Positions 38,798-50,397 of a stretch of 64,000 nt of DNA are shown in pieces (within the stretch, counting starts at the first letter, position 1; each line of letters opens with the position of its first letter). A program made the position numbers and the translations under genes. A model generated the notes under the pieces. The model was not told the DNA's origin and made no database searches. It saw nothing but the letters and a program-made list of their open reading frames with translations. Source of the stretch: Spinellus fusiger. Lineage: Eukaryota; Mucoromycota; Mucoromycetes; Mucorales; Phycomycetaceae. The DNA is taken from the NCBI GenBank assembly GCA_025094145.1, contig JALLLS010000001.1, forward strand, positions 372,001 to 436,000, written 5' to 3'.

Positions 38798-39880
38798 TAC
38801 ACACCCAAAGATTTTTGGGATATATAAGGAAATATACTGAGAATAAGATCGCAATATTTATTTGATTGGCTAATGTGTTTTAAAATGCTTTTTCGCTGTC
38901 TAAATGAGCTATTTCAAACTCTGTCTGCCTATTCTAGCAATCACTATTGACTTTGCAATTAAAAAGTATAGAATTAGCTGTAAAGACAAGAAATAGATCC
39001 AGAATTTACTTAATATTACAACTCAGTCACTGCATTTATTAACATAATGTGTTAACTATAAGCCCACAGTATTTGCAATATGACACTGCTTAAGAAAGAT
39101 GTATTATAGAACACACACGGAATTAACTCTAGTGGTCATTGTCCAGAAAATAGAACCAAAATTACTTATATTAAGAACTGTATAATCATTCATTGACTCA
39201 ATATTCATAATCACCTTAATTATCTCATTGTAACTGGTATTAACAATAGTACTTAATGAGAACAAGATATTGGTTCTAATACTGTCCTTTAGGTCCAAGG
39301 CAAATAGAGTGTGAATTGTTTGACTTTTGAGTTTTATGAGTGGAGACTAGTGTATACATCACCAGAATAGAAGGAAGTTGTAGATACCACCAAGGACTAT
39401 TCTAGTGATAAAAAGGTAAGCAGTGTCTTCATCTGGGCTTGAGCTCATTGTATTCCACAAGACACTCATTGTATTGTTATTAGGCAAGTAAAGACTCCTT
39501 TCAAGTCAGTCTTAGGTGGTCTTCTATACTATCTAGGGTCTCTAGGGTATACTCCTGAGCATAGTTATCTATCTTCCAAGGATAAAGCACAAGGCTTTTA
39601 GGGTATAGAATCTATTGCTATGAAGGAATACGCCTAGAGCAGCAGTAGCTATAGTAATAGTATATTATTAGCTACAGTATTACAATAAACAATTTTATTC
39701 ATAAACAATATATTTTATTGATAATACAATTTGATATTGAGGTATCCACAAAAGGAAAGAAAAATTTAGATACTTGCAAACCTTTGATTTTAAACACAGA
39801 TACATAAAAGGCAAGATATTTTTTTACGTACAGGGGATAGCGTGTATCTGGTTAAAAGCCAGAAAATCCTCGGGTGTGTA
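38798..39880. mobile_element. TIR element copy B, non-autonomous, about 1.08 kb
   Basis: TA-flanked. The left end is CACACCCAAAGATTTTTGGG and the right end the inverse of CACACCCGAGGATTTTCTGG. Highly similar to copy A, including the open minus-strand frame (39104-39298) and the block with AGGTAAGCAGTGTC. It contains an extra ~60 bp near 39550-39600 relative to copy A. Directly adjoined on the left by a Fanzor fragment and on the right by an inverted partial copy. Confidence 0.85.
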
Positions 39881-40165
39881 CTGCAAATACTATGGGCTTA
39901 TAGTTAACACATTATGTTAAACAACAAATGCAGTGACTGAGTTGTAATATTAAGTAAATTCTGGATCTATTTCTTGTCTTTACAGCTAATTCTATACTTT
40001 TTAATTGCAAAGTCAATAGTGATTGCTAGAATAGGCAGACAGAGTTTGAAATAGCTCATTTAGACAGCGAAAAAGCATTTTAAAACACATTAGCCAATCA
40101 AATAAATATTGCGATCTTATTCTCAGTATATTTCCTTATATATCCCAAAAATCTTTGGGTGTGTA
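39881..40165. mobile_element. inverted partial copy of the TIR element left end
   Basis: Reverse complement of roughly 38798-39085, almost base for base, ending at a TIR and TA (40164-40165). With copy B it makes a large inverted repeat: arms of about 285 bp around about 790 bp. Confidence 0.85.
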
Positions 40166-41045
40166 GACGTGACTGAGAATGGCAGTGGCAGTACAGGATA
40201 AGGAGTATTTTATAGGCAGAAAAAGACATAACATGGATGAACAAGTGACATTCTTCTGTATTCCATCACTGCAGTATTGTTTTCAATATTAACTTACTGT
40301 ACCCCATTGTACAGATAATAAAAATAATAATTAAAAATAAAAATAAAAAATAGAAAATAGAAAATAAAAGAACATAAAGAGAAGGGGCAAAAGCACACAA
40401 GGGAGTACAAGAGAAAGAAAAAGAAACAAGGAAAAAGATGGATGTGGGTAGGGTCAGTCAACAGTAAAGTAGAATATCAGCCAATTAGAATCCAAGAAAG
40501 TTGGACCTGAGTGAATGAGAGAGCGAGATACCTTGTTCTCCCTCTTTACAAGCATGGGAATAGCTGCTACGTCACACTTATAGGGTTTGTCTGTCTGCCT
40601 AAGTCTGTCTTTTTAATTGTAATGTGATATGGGAACAGGGATCCTTCTCTGTGATAAAGTGACACGCTCTCTCATAGTTCACACCCAAAAACAGTTGGGA
40701 TATAAAAGGAAATAATAAATCGCATACTTGTAACCCTTTGATTATAGTCTATTCTTCTATAAATGGAATGTGGCATTACCTATTGAAATCCAGAATACTA
40801 ATGAGATGTTACTCACACAAATGAGTGAGAGACACCCCTCCCTTATTAGGACATTCTCCTAAAGAAGCCCTCTTTTGGTGGGAAACAGTCTGGACACTAC
40901 CTTTTTTTTTCTTTTCTTTTTTCTTTCCAAGTTATTATCCCACCCATGCCATTCCATCTCCGCCTGTCTTGGAAAACGCGCTTTATTTTCATTTGCTTTC
41001 TCACGATTTCCTGAATCTACTCTCTTCTTTATTCTCCTCTCTACC
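40166..41045. mobile_element. intergenic, with a small TIR-element remnant at about 40678-40765
   Basis: The remnant starts CACACCCAAAAACAGTTGGG and keeps the GATATAAAAGGAAAT block, then jumps to a segment like the opposite end, so it is an internal-deletion relic. The rest (40320-40440) is A-rich, and a T-rich tract at 40900-40930 precedes the DUG1 start. Confidence 0.65.
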
Positions 41046-42782
41046 ATGTCGAGCCCAGTAGACAAATTCATTGACTATGTTGAACAACACCAAAATGACT
41101 TTGTAGAGCGCCTCAGAAAGGCTGTGGCCATTCCTAGGCAAGCACCTCTTCTTATAACTGTTGGAAGAGAAGAACAGGAAACTCACCCATGCTTGTTGTG
41201 TGTGTGTTGACAGTGTCAGTTCTGATGCTGACCGTCGCAAGGATGTGTTTGCTATGGGTGATTTCCTGGTAAAGGAACTCGAGAAGTTGGGTGCTAGTGT
41301 AGAGATACGCAACCCTGGTGTCCACTCTATCAACGGCAAGACGCTTCCTCTTCCTCCTGTTGTCTTGGCCACTGTGGGTGACTGCTATGAAAAGAAGACT
41401 GTTTTGGTGTATGGCCACTATGATGTGCAGCCTGCCCTGAAGGAGGACGGATGGAACACTGATCCTTTTGTTCTTGTCGAGAATGAGAAGCATGAGTTGG
41501 TGGGTCGTGGCAGCAGTGATGACAAGGGCCCTGTGCTTGGTTGGATCAATGTCGTGGAAGCCCACAAGGCATTGGGACTGGAGTTGCCTGTCAACCTTGT
41601 GTTCTGTCTTGAAGGCATGGAGGAATCTGGATCAGAGGGATTGGAGGGCATCATCAACCAGGAAGCCAAAAAGTACTTTAGAAATGTGGATGTTGTGTGC
41701 ATTTCTGACAATTACTGGCTGGGCACTTCCAAGCCATGCGTTACCTATGGTCTCCGTGGTGTATCCTACTTTAACGTGAATGTTACTGGTCCCAAAGGTA
41801 AACAGGCCATAAGAGACAGTCATGGAAGCAGCTGGAGTGACTAATATGCGTGTCCCTCCACCTTAGCTGATCTGCACAGTGGTGTGTTTGGTGGTACGAT
41901 TCATGAGCCCATGACAGACTTGATTGCCTTGATGAACACCCTGGTGACTCCCAAAGGAAAGATTCTTATTCCTGGCATCTATGACAATGTTCTTGCTGTG
42001 TCGGGTAAGTTCCATGGCCAAACCACCCCACAGAGAAGGGGGAGGAGAAAGGGGACAAGGCACTTACTCTCTTTGTCTATAGAAATGGAAGAGCAGACCT
42101 ACAACGGTCTAGAGTTTTCCATGCAGGATCTTCACAGTGCTGTGGGTGCTGAGATCAACATCCATGAGTCTGTAAGAGACACGCTCCAGCACAGATGGCG
42201 CTTCCCCTCATTGTCTCTGCACGGTATTGAGGGTGCCTTCTACAGTCCAGGAGATAAGACAGTCATTCCTGCTAATGTGACTGGCAAGTTCTCCATTCGC
42301 AGTGTACCTGACATGACTCCCAGTGAGATTGTTACGCTTGTGAAGAAGCATTTGGAGGAGCAGTTTGAGAAGCTGGGCAGCAAGAACAGCGTCAGAGTGT
42401 CCTGTACCCACTCTGGCAACCATTGGCTGTCTAGCCCTGAGCACTGGAACTACGGTAGGCTTATTAGACAGACGAGACAAACAAGACATGTACTGAGTCT
42501 AGGCTTTGGACCTTTTTCTGATCTTTAGTGGCTGCTGCTAAGGCTGTGGAGAAGGTGTTTGGTGTGCAGCCAGATCTGACACGTGAGGGTGGCTCTATCC
42601 CCGTCACTCTCTGTTTCCAGGAGGCATTGGGAAAGAACGTCCTCTTGCTTCCTATGGGCCGTGGTGATGATGGTGCCCACTCGACCAATGAGAAGCTCGA
42701 TCGCTCCAACTATGTGTCTGGTACCAAGTTGCTTGGTACTTATCTTTATGAGGTGGCTGCTTCTGCTGGTGATGAAGAGTAA
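41046..42782 (+). CDS. DUG1: Cys-Gly metallodipeptidase, M20 family (Dug1/CNDP2-like)
   Basis: Exons start at ATG 41046. Metal-binding motifs are intact: [39 protein letters not shown] and DLHSGVFGG. The C-terminal half has PHxREGGSIP-type sequence ([10 protein letters not shown]) and [16 protein letters not shown]. The enzyme cleaves Cys-Gly from glutathione breakdown and acts in the cytosol. Introns lie at about 41136-41212, 41799-41866, 42005-42081 and 42454-42527. It is flanked on both sides by mobile elements yet reads as intact. Confidence 0.92.
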
Positions 42783-44640
42783 AACAAAAATAAAATAAAA
42801 TACGGAAAAGTGGACTCTACACTATAAAAACATATCTCCATTTCTTTTCTTTTCTTTTCAGTGGCCTCGTACCAGTGGATAGAGAGCCATGGACCATCGC
42901 ATTATCAATAAAAGTATGACGTCTCCATAGAGAATCATAAAATATAAAATAGATATCTCTATACATTTATATATTTTTTTTTGGTAGACACTGAAGTATG
43001 AATTTCCAACTCCTTTCTTCTTTCTACGCACCAGGAGATTTTTCTGGCCTTTAGGCGGGGATATCTCCTTCCTTTTACGTCTAAAATTTTCTTGCTTTTT
43101 ATGTATCTGTGTTTAAAATCAAAGGTTTGCAAGTATCTAAATAATTATTTCCTTTTGTGGAATATCTCAATATCAAATTATATTATCAATAGAATATATT
43201 GTTTATGAATAAAATTATTGATGGATAAAATTGTTTATTGTAATAATATAGCTAATAATACTGTAGCTAATAACATACTATTACTATAGCCACTGCTGTT
43301 CTAGGCGTATTCCTTAATAGCAATAGAATACACAACCTAAAGGCTTTGTAATTTATCCTTGGGAGATAGATAACTATGCTCAGGAGTATACCCTAGACAG
43401 CCTAGACACCTTAGACAGTATAGAAGGAAGAAGACTGCCTGAGACTGACTTGAGAAGAGACTTAACTTATCTAATAACAGAAGAGTATATTAGTGATAGT
43501 TCAATCAAGAGAGATAGTATGCTTACCTTTTAGTTAATACTTGTCTTGCTATTAATAAGCCATATATTATCTATTAGAAAAAGAGTCAATACTATGTCTT
43601 GTGGAATACAATGAGCTCAAGCCCAGATGATGACACTGCTTACCTTTTTATCACTAGAATAGCCTTTGGTAGTGTCTATCACCTCTTATTGTTTTGCTTT
43701 GTTAATAATGGCAAATTAACTTGCTCAGCTATGCTCATCTTGATGAGTATTTGAGTGTTAAATTGTATGGACAGTGTGAGAAATAACAAAAGGAAGGGAT
43801 TATCAAAACAGATAATATTTTTTCTTTCTCTATTCTGATGTATTACACTTTAGCCTCTTCATTCCTACAATCAAGTCAAACAATTCACACTCTATTTGTC
43901 TTAGGTCTAAAGAACAGTATTAGAAATAATATCTTGTTTTCACTAAGTACTATTGTTAATACCAGTTACAATGAGATAGTTGTTGAAGTGATTATGACTA
44001 TTGAGTCAATATTTATACTAGTTTGCTATTTCTTTCTTTTTTTACTATGAATTTAATGAGATGTTATTATCGTATAGTTTTGATCCTTATAGCTTGAAAT
44101 ACGTATATGAGTAGACCCAAATTCATACTATATAACTTTGTAAAAATATATCTTTTATTCTGTAGTAAAGGGCACTGTGGTTATCAACAGGACCACTAGA
44201 GAGATGAATCTGTAGTTGTTTGGTCTCTAGCAGGGACAACGAAATGGAGTATTAGTACAAAGGCTAGTCTAGGGAAATCAAAGAGGGTACCTGAACAGGA
44301 ACACAACACACGATTTGATCACAACTGGTAACTAGGCAACTGTTCTTTAAGCAATTCTTTTCTTTTTAGATGTTGTTGTAGTCTGCATTACTTTGGTAGT
44401 TCTGATTAAGCAAATGACTTGTGAAGTTTATTATTGTTATCTTCTGTTCGGATATAAATACCTGCTAATTACACTGTCTGTTGTTCTTCATAACTTCTAT
44501 CCTCTTTAACTTGTTTGCCTTTGTCTGGCATATAAACCAACAGTTGTAATCTGGTGAGTGTTTGTGTATGTTTATTATGTCTGACATGTTATTCAGTTTC
44601 TATTGTATATTCTTTTATTTTAATAAACCCAGTGAATCCG

Positions 44641-45164
44641 TTACAAAGGCAAAGGCAAGAAGAAGGTGCCAGTGCAAGGGTAATACGAAATACATATAGA
44701 GTACATTAATACATCTCAAACTAATTATTCTTACTACTATTTTATTATTAAAAATGGGCATTGGCACCTAATAATATTGGAGTACGATCCTACCAAGCTG
44801 CCAGTTGCTGTCTAGGCACAGGAATAAAGGTAAAAGATGCTGCCAAATTTAAAGGTCATTGTGTTGGTTTGACAAGAATTTTATATCAATCATTGGAAAA
44901 GAGACAAAAAGATGGAGATCTTTTTATGGTTGATGTTGATGAGTTCCTTACATCGAGAGTAAACATGATTGACCTCTCAACCAATATGAAAAGCTCTTCT
45001 AACAGTTACTCTTATTATTTTTTCTCAAGATCTGCCACACTTATAACACAAATAACCTCACCAAAGTATTCATAAATTTCAACAATATCCGCGCTTGCCA
45101 AGATTATGGAGTTGTTTGGAACAGAGATGTGAGTACATCAAAGAATATCTATACAGTCACATAA
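44641..45164 (+). pseudogene. Fanzor (eukaryotic TnpB-like, RNA-guided nuclease family) remnant
   Basis: Frame 44761-45075 contains KFKGHCVGLTRILYQSLEK and then LFMVDVDEFLTSR, the D-E-F/Y-x-T-S motif that precedes the zinc ribbon in TnpB/Fanzor. After a frame break near 45070, 45072-45164 reads INFNNIRACQDYGVVWNRD and VSTSKNIY, the RuvC-III motif with its catalytic Asp. An upstream KGKGKKKVPVQ piece lies at 44643. The first zinc-ribbon CxxC is absent, the second lacks one Cys, and the C-terminal tail seen in the 38.6-kb copy is deleted. No full-length frame exists, so this is a decayed gene. The family call rests on these motifs. Confidence 0.72.
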
Positions 45165-45194
45165 GAATAGATATTTGTATTCATATTATATATC

Positions 45195-45211
45195 ACCACA
45201 TCAAAGGTGGT
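45195..45211 (+). other. hairpin in the conserved right end of the Fanzor element
   Basis: ACCAC and GTGGT pair around a 7-nt loop, within a ~27-bp block identical in the truncated copy (38612-38628, minus strand). It lies about 30 nt after the nuclease stop and about 170 nt before the TIR, where guide (omega-type) RNAs of TnpB/Fanzor systems are usually encoded. Function is inferred. Confidence 0.4.
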
Positions 45212-45504
45212 TTCCTCTGGTATTCAGATATTTACAGGTAAATCTACATAATAATCTTTATTTAAAATCCAACATGAATACATCTCACTTTATTTTCACA
45301 CCTTTTCAAATCGATGTCATCTCTTAAACAATTGTATTTCGACTATTTCCTTTTATATCCTAAAGATCTCCTGGTGTGTATTCTCTTATTCCCTTTTCTC
45401 TTCTACTTCTTAGCCAAGTCTCCTTTGTCTATTTCCACTTCCGCCTCTCTTCGTACCACAAAGAGCAGTCTTCAAGCAGCCTTCCACTTTGAACATTAAC
45501 AAGG

Positions 45505-46969
45505 ATGAGCCATCAACCCCGTCCTACCAAACAACAGTCACTTGCCACCACTGCTAATGTAGTGGGTGTTCACTATAGAGTAGGAAACAAACTGGGTGAA
45601 GGCAGTTTTGGTATCATCTATGAAGGTAAGAACCCAACCCTGCACTACCCTTGGCTCATCTCTAGGCACCAATCTCCTCAACAACCAGCAGGTAGCTATT
45701 AAATTCGAACCTCGCAAGTCAGACGCACCTCAGCTGCGAGACGAGTACCGTACCTACAAAATACTCACAGGCTGCAGTAAGTCCATGAAAAGGAAAAAGG
45801 TGACAGACTGGCAGTGGTAGCGGGTATTCCTTCTGCCTATTACTTTGGACAGGAGGGCCTCCACAATATATTGGTCATTGATATGCTAGGCCCAAGTCTC
45901 GAGGATCTGTTTGATATGTGCTCTCGTAAGCTGTCGATTAAAACAGTCGCCATGCTAGCCAAGCAAATGGTAGAGTGGCCTCTGGAGGCAGAAGAGGGAA
46001 GGGAAACTCATAGCATGCACTTGTAGATTACACGTGTACAGAGTGTCCATGAATGCAACCTGATCTATCGAGACATTAAGCCCGATAACTTCTTAATGGG
46101 CCGACCTGCTACAGAAGGATCTGATAAGGTCTACATGATTGATTTTGGTATGGCCAAGCAGTACAGAGATCCAAAGACAAAACAACACATTCCCTACAGA
46201 GAACGCAAGAGTCTGTCGGGTACTGCCCGTTATATGAGCATCAACACCCACCTGGGAAGAGGTATTCTTTACACACCCACGCCACACAGATAGCAAGTGA
46301 GCTTACACTTGGGACAGAACAGTCACGACGAGACGATCTCGAGTCCCTGGGCCATGTCTTTATGTACTTCCTGAGGGGTCTCTCCCTTGGCAAGGACTCA
46401 AGGCTGCCACCAACAAACAAAAGTATGAGAAGATTGGAGAGAAGAAGCAGACAACGACTGTGAAGGATTTGTGTGAGGGCTATCCAGGTAACAATAGAAA
46501 CAGTGTCTGCTTACGTAGAACCTACCTACTCACTTGTGGCTGTACGTGTACGGTGTTGGCCTACTCTCCACTCATTGTAGAGGAGTTTGGTATCTACCTA
46601 CAATATGTGCGTAAACTTGGTTTTGAAGAAACCCCTGACTATGATTTCTTGCGTGAACTGTTCAGCAAAGTATTGAGAACAAGGGGAGAAATAGAGGACT
46701 TTGTGTATGATTGGATGGTGCTGAAGAACAACAAGGGACATGAACACCGATCAACAGAAGCAGTGAAGCAAGAGAACCATGCACAACTACAAACACCCTA
46801 TCGTGCAACACAAGCAATGCAACTTCACAGCCATTCACTGAATAATAATAATATCAATAATAATAATAATAATGCAAGAGATCCCTTGGAAACAGAAGAG
46901 CAAAGGAAGCAAGGAATTTGGCACTCTCTATTGGCTATGGTTACATGTGGCATGTGTTTATGCTTTTGA
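45505..46969 (+). CDS. casein kinase 1, membrane-type, with an apparent frameshift
   Basis: Exons give [64 protein letters not shown] and [14 protein letters not shown], all CK1 signatures. At about 46372-46384 the reading frame shifts by one base: upstream reads VFMYFLRG and only the +1 frame continues [17 protein letters not shown]. No intron fits there. Downstream exons (to 46969) are intact and end TCGMCLCF, a cysteine-rich end suggesting palmitoylation, as in Yck-type kinases, possibly through an Erf4-like partner. Either a one-base sequence error or a recently broken gene. The tail has an Asn repeat. Confidence 0.8.
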
Positions 46970-47524
46970 ATTTGATAAAATTGATATTGCTCTTGGTGGC
47001 AGTTGTTGTTGTTGTTGTTATTATTATCAGTGATGAATTGATTATTAGCAGTGATGAATTGATTATTAGCAGTGATGAATTGATTATTATCAGTGATGAA
47101 TTGATTATTATCAGTGATGAATTGATTATTAGCAGTGATGAATTGATTATCAACAGTAAGGAACTAATTATCAACAGTAAGGAATTAATTATCAACAGTA
47201 AGGAATTAATTATCAACAGTAAGGAATTAATTATCAACATTAAGGAATTAATTATCAACAGTAAGGAATTAATTATCAACAGTAACTGGCTGCCATGCTT
47301 AATCATCTTTATAATTTGATACAATTTATACTAAACAGAAGCATTTCTAGCCAACTATGATAGATGGACAAAGTAATCTATCCATCTCACTCTTTTCTAC
47401 AGAGTCATTTATTATCAAATGATTAGCACAGTACAACCAATAAAATTCTCCAATGAGGGTCCCAAGGATTCTCATTATTTCTCTCTAAATTCATAGTCAC
47501 ATTTGTTGCTCTTGTTGATACCAA
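46970..47524. repeat. 21-bp minisatellite downstream of casein kinase 1
   Basis: From about 47028 to 47290 there are about twelve tandem 21-bp units of two related types: GATGAATTGATTATTAGCAGT-like and then AAGGAATTAATTATCAACAGT-like. Because 21 is divisible by three, both strands stay open, which produces long but meaningless ORFs (an ELII repeat on plus, a Leu-Ile-Ile repeat on minus). A GTT run precedes it. The remaining 200 bp is the CSL4 upstream region. Confidence 0.85.
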
Positions 47525-48350
47525 ATGATAGACCTTAAACAGCCAGAAGCAGTGACACCTGGACAAAGACTGGGCTATGCAGAAGACTACACAGCAGGAA
47601 CAGGCACCTACAACAGAGATGGTCTTGTGTATGCTAGTGTAGTGGGACTGCGCCGTGTACTCCAGACAGCCATAGGAGAAGTAAGAAAGAGAAGAAGAAG
47701 AAAGAAAAATAAACAACAACAACAATAATAACAAACACTAATGACATGACCCAACAAAACAAAAGCTTCCTTTATTGACTGTCACTCGTGAAAAGGAACA
47801 GTCTGCTGTACCTGAAGTAGGCAGTGTGGTAAGTAGATGAGCCTGAATAACGACTCACCTTTAGATCACAGGCAAAGTGATCCGAGTCAATCCTATGCAG
47901 GCAGTTGTGGCCATTATGGTGGTAGGAGAAGCACCTTGCAAGGAGGATTTTATGGGTACTATTCGGTAGGCACTACTTGTCATGAGGAAATGAAGGAATG
48001 CCCTAGACCTTATTCTGTTTTTGTTCTGTTGTGCTGGTTAGAGTACAAGATGTGAGGGCAGCTGAAAAAGACAAGGTGAAGATCTACAACTCATTTCGAC
48101 CAGGCGACATTGTCCAAGCAGAGGTTATTTCCTTGGGAGATGCTCGCTCTTACTTTCTCTCTACTGCTAAGAATGAGTTGGGTGTTATTTTTGCTACCAG
48201 TGTTGCAGGTAAAGAGTAGCATGGCCAAGATCCCCATCCTCATCTCTTTCTTGTATCTTAGGAGCTACGATGATTCCTGTATCATGGCAACAGATGCAAT
48301 GCCCAAAGACAAAGGCATTGGAATATCGCAAGTGTGCCAAACCCTTCTAA
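47525..48350 (+). CDS. CSL4: exosome complex component Csl4
   Basis: Exons: 47525 to about 47679; about 47766-47828 (LPLLTVTREKEQSAVP); about 47870-47964 (GKVIRVNPMQAVVAIM); about 48040-48208 and about 48262-48350. Known domains in order: N-terminal domain (PGQRLGYAEDY), S1 RNA-binding domain (GTIRVQDVRAAEKDKV, FRPGDIVQAEVIS, YFLSTAKNELGVIF) and a zinc-ribbon-like end (SWQQMQCPKTKALEYRKCAK). It caps the RNA exosome with Rrp4 and Rrp40. Motif spacing is normal. Confidence 0.92.
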
Positions 48351-48629
48351 TGCTCTATGCTCTATGCTTTTTTTTCTTTTTTTTCTTTTTTTTCTAGAGT
48401 AGAAGGATTTATACATAAAAGCACTCTTTGTAAATATGCTGTTCTTGCCTACACTCTTTTCTCCCAGTTTCTTCTGTTCATGTGTTATGAGTCTATTGAC
48501 AATGACACAACTACACAGCTACACACTAGATACCATAGGAATAGGGAATAGTGTACAGGTTGATTAATGTTGAAATATTATTTACAAAACCATAAAGTGT
48601 TCTTATCTATATACAAAAGGACAGTGCTA
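48351..48629. other. convergent 3' region
   Basis: T-rich tract after the CSL4 stop and AT-rich sequence up to the stop of the next gene on the minus strand. No feature is seen. Confidence 0.35.
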
Positions 48630-49932
48630 TTAAACAGCTGTCTGAAGATGCTGGGGCACCTTGTCTATGGGATAGCGCCATTCTGGGTGTTGGTAGAGTG
48701 CCAGTGTATCTACTCTTTCCCATTTAGGAGTGTCTAGAGGCAAGAGACATGAGCCTACAAAATACTACCAAGGACAGAAACAAAGGGTCACTTACCAATC
48801 GCAGAAGGATGGCTTAACATGCCTTGTAAATCCAGCTCCAGCAGATTAGCACGACAGGACACATCGCGGTGGACTTGCAAGTTATAATAGCGAGCAGGGA
48901 TCTTTCGGCAACTGTAACCATTGAGATAAGCCAAATAAGTTAACACAGCCTGATCTTGGCGGTGATTCTTGCGAGAAGATCCAACAGGTGCAATGCAATC
49001 TTTCACCAAGGCACACTCGTACCACGGCCTTATCATCGTATCCACAATGGTCTGGTTATTAGCATCGAATCCAATGGCAGCTCCATTGCAGTTGATCTTT
49101 TGGGCATAAGAAGAGGCCTTGGCGTTGAAATACTCAAACATGCCAGGATGGGTCCAGCGTGCCATGGAGAAAGAACTACGGGGGGACCAAAAGCCACCGG
49201 CCTCTCTTACAATGGACGGGATATTTCTTAAAAAGTCGGTAGTCACAATGTTACCAGCATCAAGCCAAATAAGGATGCCTCCGTAGCGTTGGCGGGCATC
49301 GTTCACAATTCCTGTTTTCCATGCATACTCGCCTGCATTTAGAGCAACATCCCAGAAGGGAGGGTACTTGTAATAGTCAAAGGTAACAAGATCGTCGATC
49401 AAGCCATTGGACTGCAATTGATCCAACACAGGAAGCTGTGTTCTATTCATACCAATATCATAGACAGCAACACGAGGAAACTCAGAAGTCTCCAGTGTTG
49501 GCTTCAATTGGTGGAGGGCATAAAGAAAATTTTCGAGAGCACACAAATGGTTGGCACTGGATCCAGTAATGATGGTAAATGGATAATCTACCCGTTGGGT
49601 GGGTGGTGAAGGTTGTACTTGTTGTACTTGTTGCATTGATTCTTTGACTTGGGACTGGTGTGATACATTACGTTCAAAGGGACAGGCATTGGCAGCAGTA
49701 GATGTACACATCATATTCCCTGCTTAGGATACATTAATAAAATACATTGATATAGAGTACAACCCCTTGTCATCAACATCTCTTCTGATCAAAATACTTT
49801 ACATTTAGTATTGGGTGTGAATGTCGTTAAGAAGAATCCAATAAGAAACACAACAAACAGCTGCAATAAGATGGTTTTTCTTGATAACCGCTTGGAAGGA
49901 AGAGAAAAGGCAGAAAAGCATTGCAGTGCCAT
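48630..49932 (-). CDS. type II membrane glycosyltransferase-like protein (DUF1647 type)
   Basis: Three exons. The first (from 49932) encodes MALQCFSAFSL and a membrane anchor (LQLFVVFLIGFFLTTF), then an intron. The main exon (about 49718-48798) reads FTIITGSSANHLCALENFL, VAVYDIGMNR, YPPFWDVALNAGEYAWK, GGILIWLDAGNIV (a DxD-like region) and RQDQAVLTYLAY. The last exon gives WERVDTLALYQHPEW. The pattern is that of DUF1647/nucleotide-diphospho-sugar transferase-like proteins of the Golgi lumen. The donor and acceptor sugars are unknown. Confidence 0.75.
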
Positions 49933-50397
49933 GGCAACAGATAAGAAGAAGAAAAAGAAGAAGAAAAAGAAGAAAAAGAGATGCGATAAAAGGAGTTGGG
50001 CTTGTTATTGCCTTCTATGGATGACTCTCTTCTCAGCTAAACTGACAAAATTGAATCCCAGGAAGATAAAAGGGGGAGGGGGATAGGAGGAGAGAGAGGA
50101 GAGAAAGAAGAGAGACAAGTAGGTGGAATGTAAAGTAGAAGAAGAGAAACGACGTAAAAATGGCTGATATTTATACTTGCTACTTTTACACGGGAGTATA
50201 TTTTTAGAAGGAACAGATCAGGGATAAGATTATATAAGTCATCTGACTTTAGAAAATACTTCAAGCCTGTCCCACCAAAAGAGTCGTAGCCAAGAAAACA
50301 GGCGGAGAATAGAATCTGTGACGCAATCTTTTGTTTTCCATTGCCACACTCATCTTCCCTGCATTCTCATTCTTTATTTCTTCTTTTGTGAGAGACG
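49933..50397. other. divergent promoter region with purine-rich tracts
   Basis: AAG/AAGAAA run (49945-49980) and GGGGGA plus GAGA tracts (50070-50110), then pyrimidine-rich sequence before the ATG at 50398. It serves two divergent genes. Confidence 0.4.

Larger units (their letters stand above)
43025..45380 (+). mobile_element. Fanzor-bearing TIR element, 2.36 kb, decayed
   Basis: TA-bounded. The left end reads CGCACCAGGAGATTTTTCTGG (one TIR base changed) and the right end is the inverse of CACACCAGGAGATCTTTAGG. Bases 43070-44000 are homologous, in inverted orientation, to the right 0.9 kb of copies A, B and the 55.4-kb copy. Bases 44100-45164 are unique to this longer version and carry the nuclease remnant; 45164-45380 is the right end shared with the 38.4-kb copy. 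No transposase is visible, so it was probably mobilised in trans by a Tc1/mariner-type enzyme. Confidence 0.8.

Noticed and set aside
47028..47290. CRISPR-like array
   Set aside because: Units are directly tandem without unique spacers; it is a minisatellite in a eukaryote. No CRISPR array is present in the window.
46918..47324. 133-aa and 127-aa ORFs on both strands
   Set aside because: Both lie on a 21-bp minisatellite and have no complexity; treated as a repeat.
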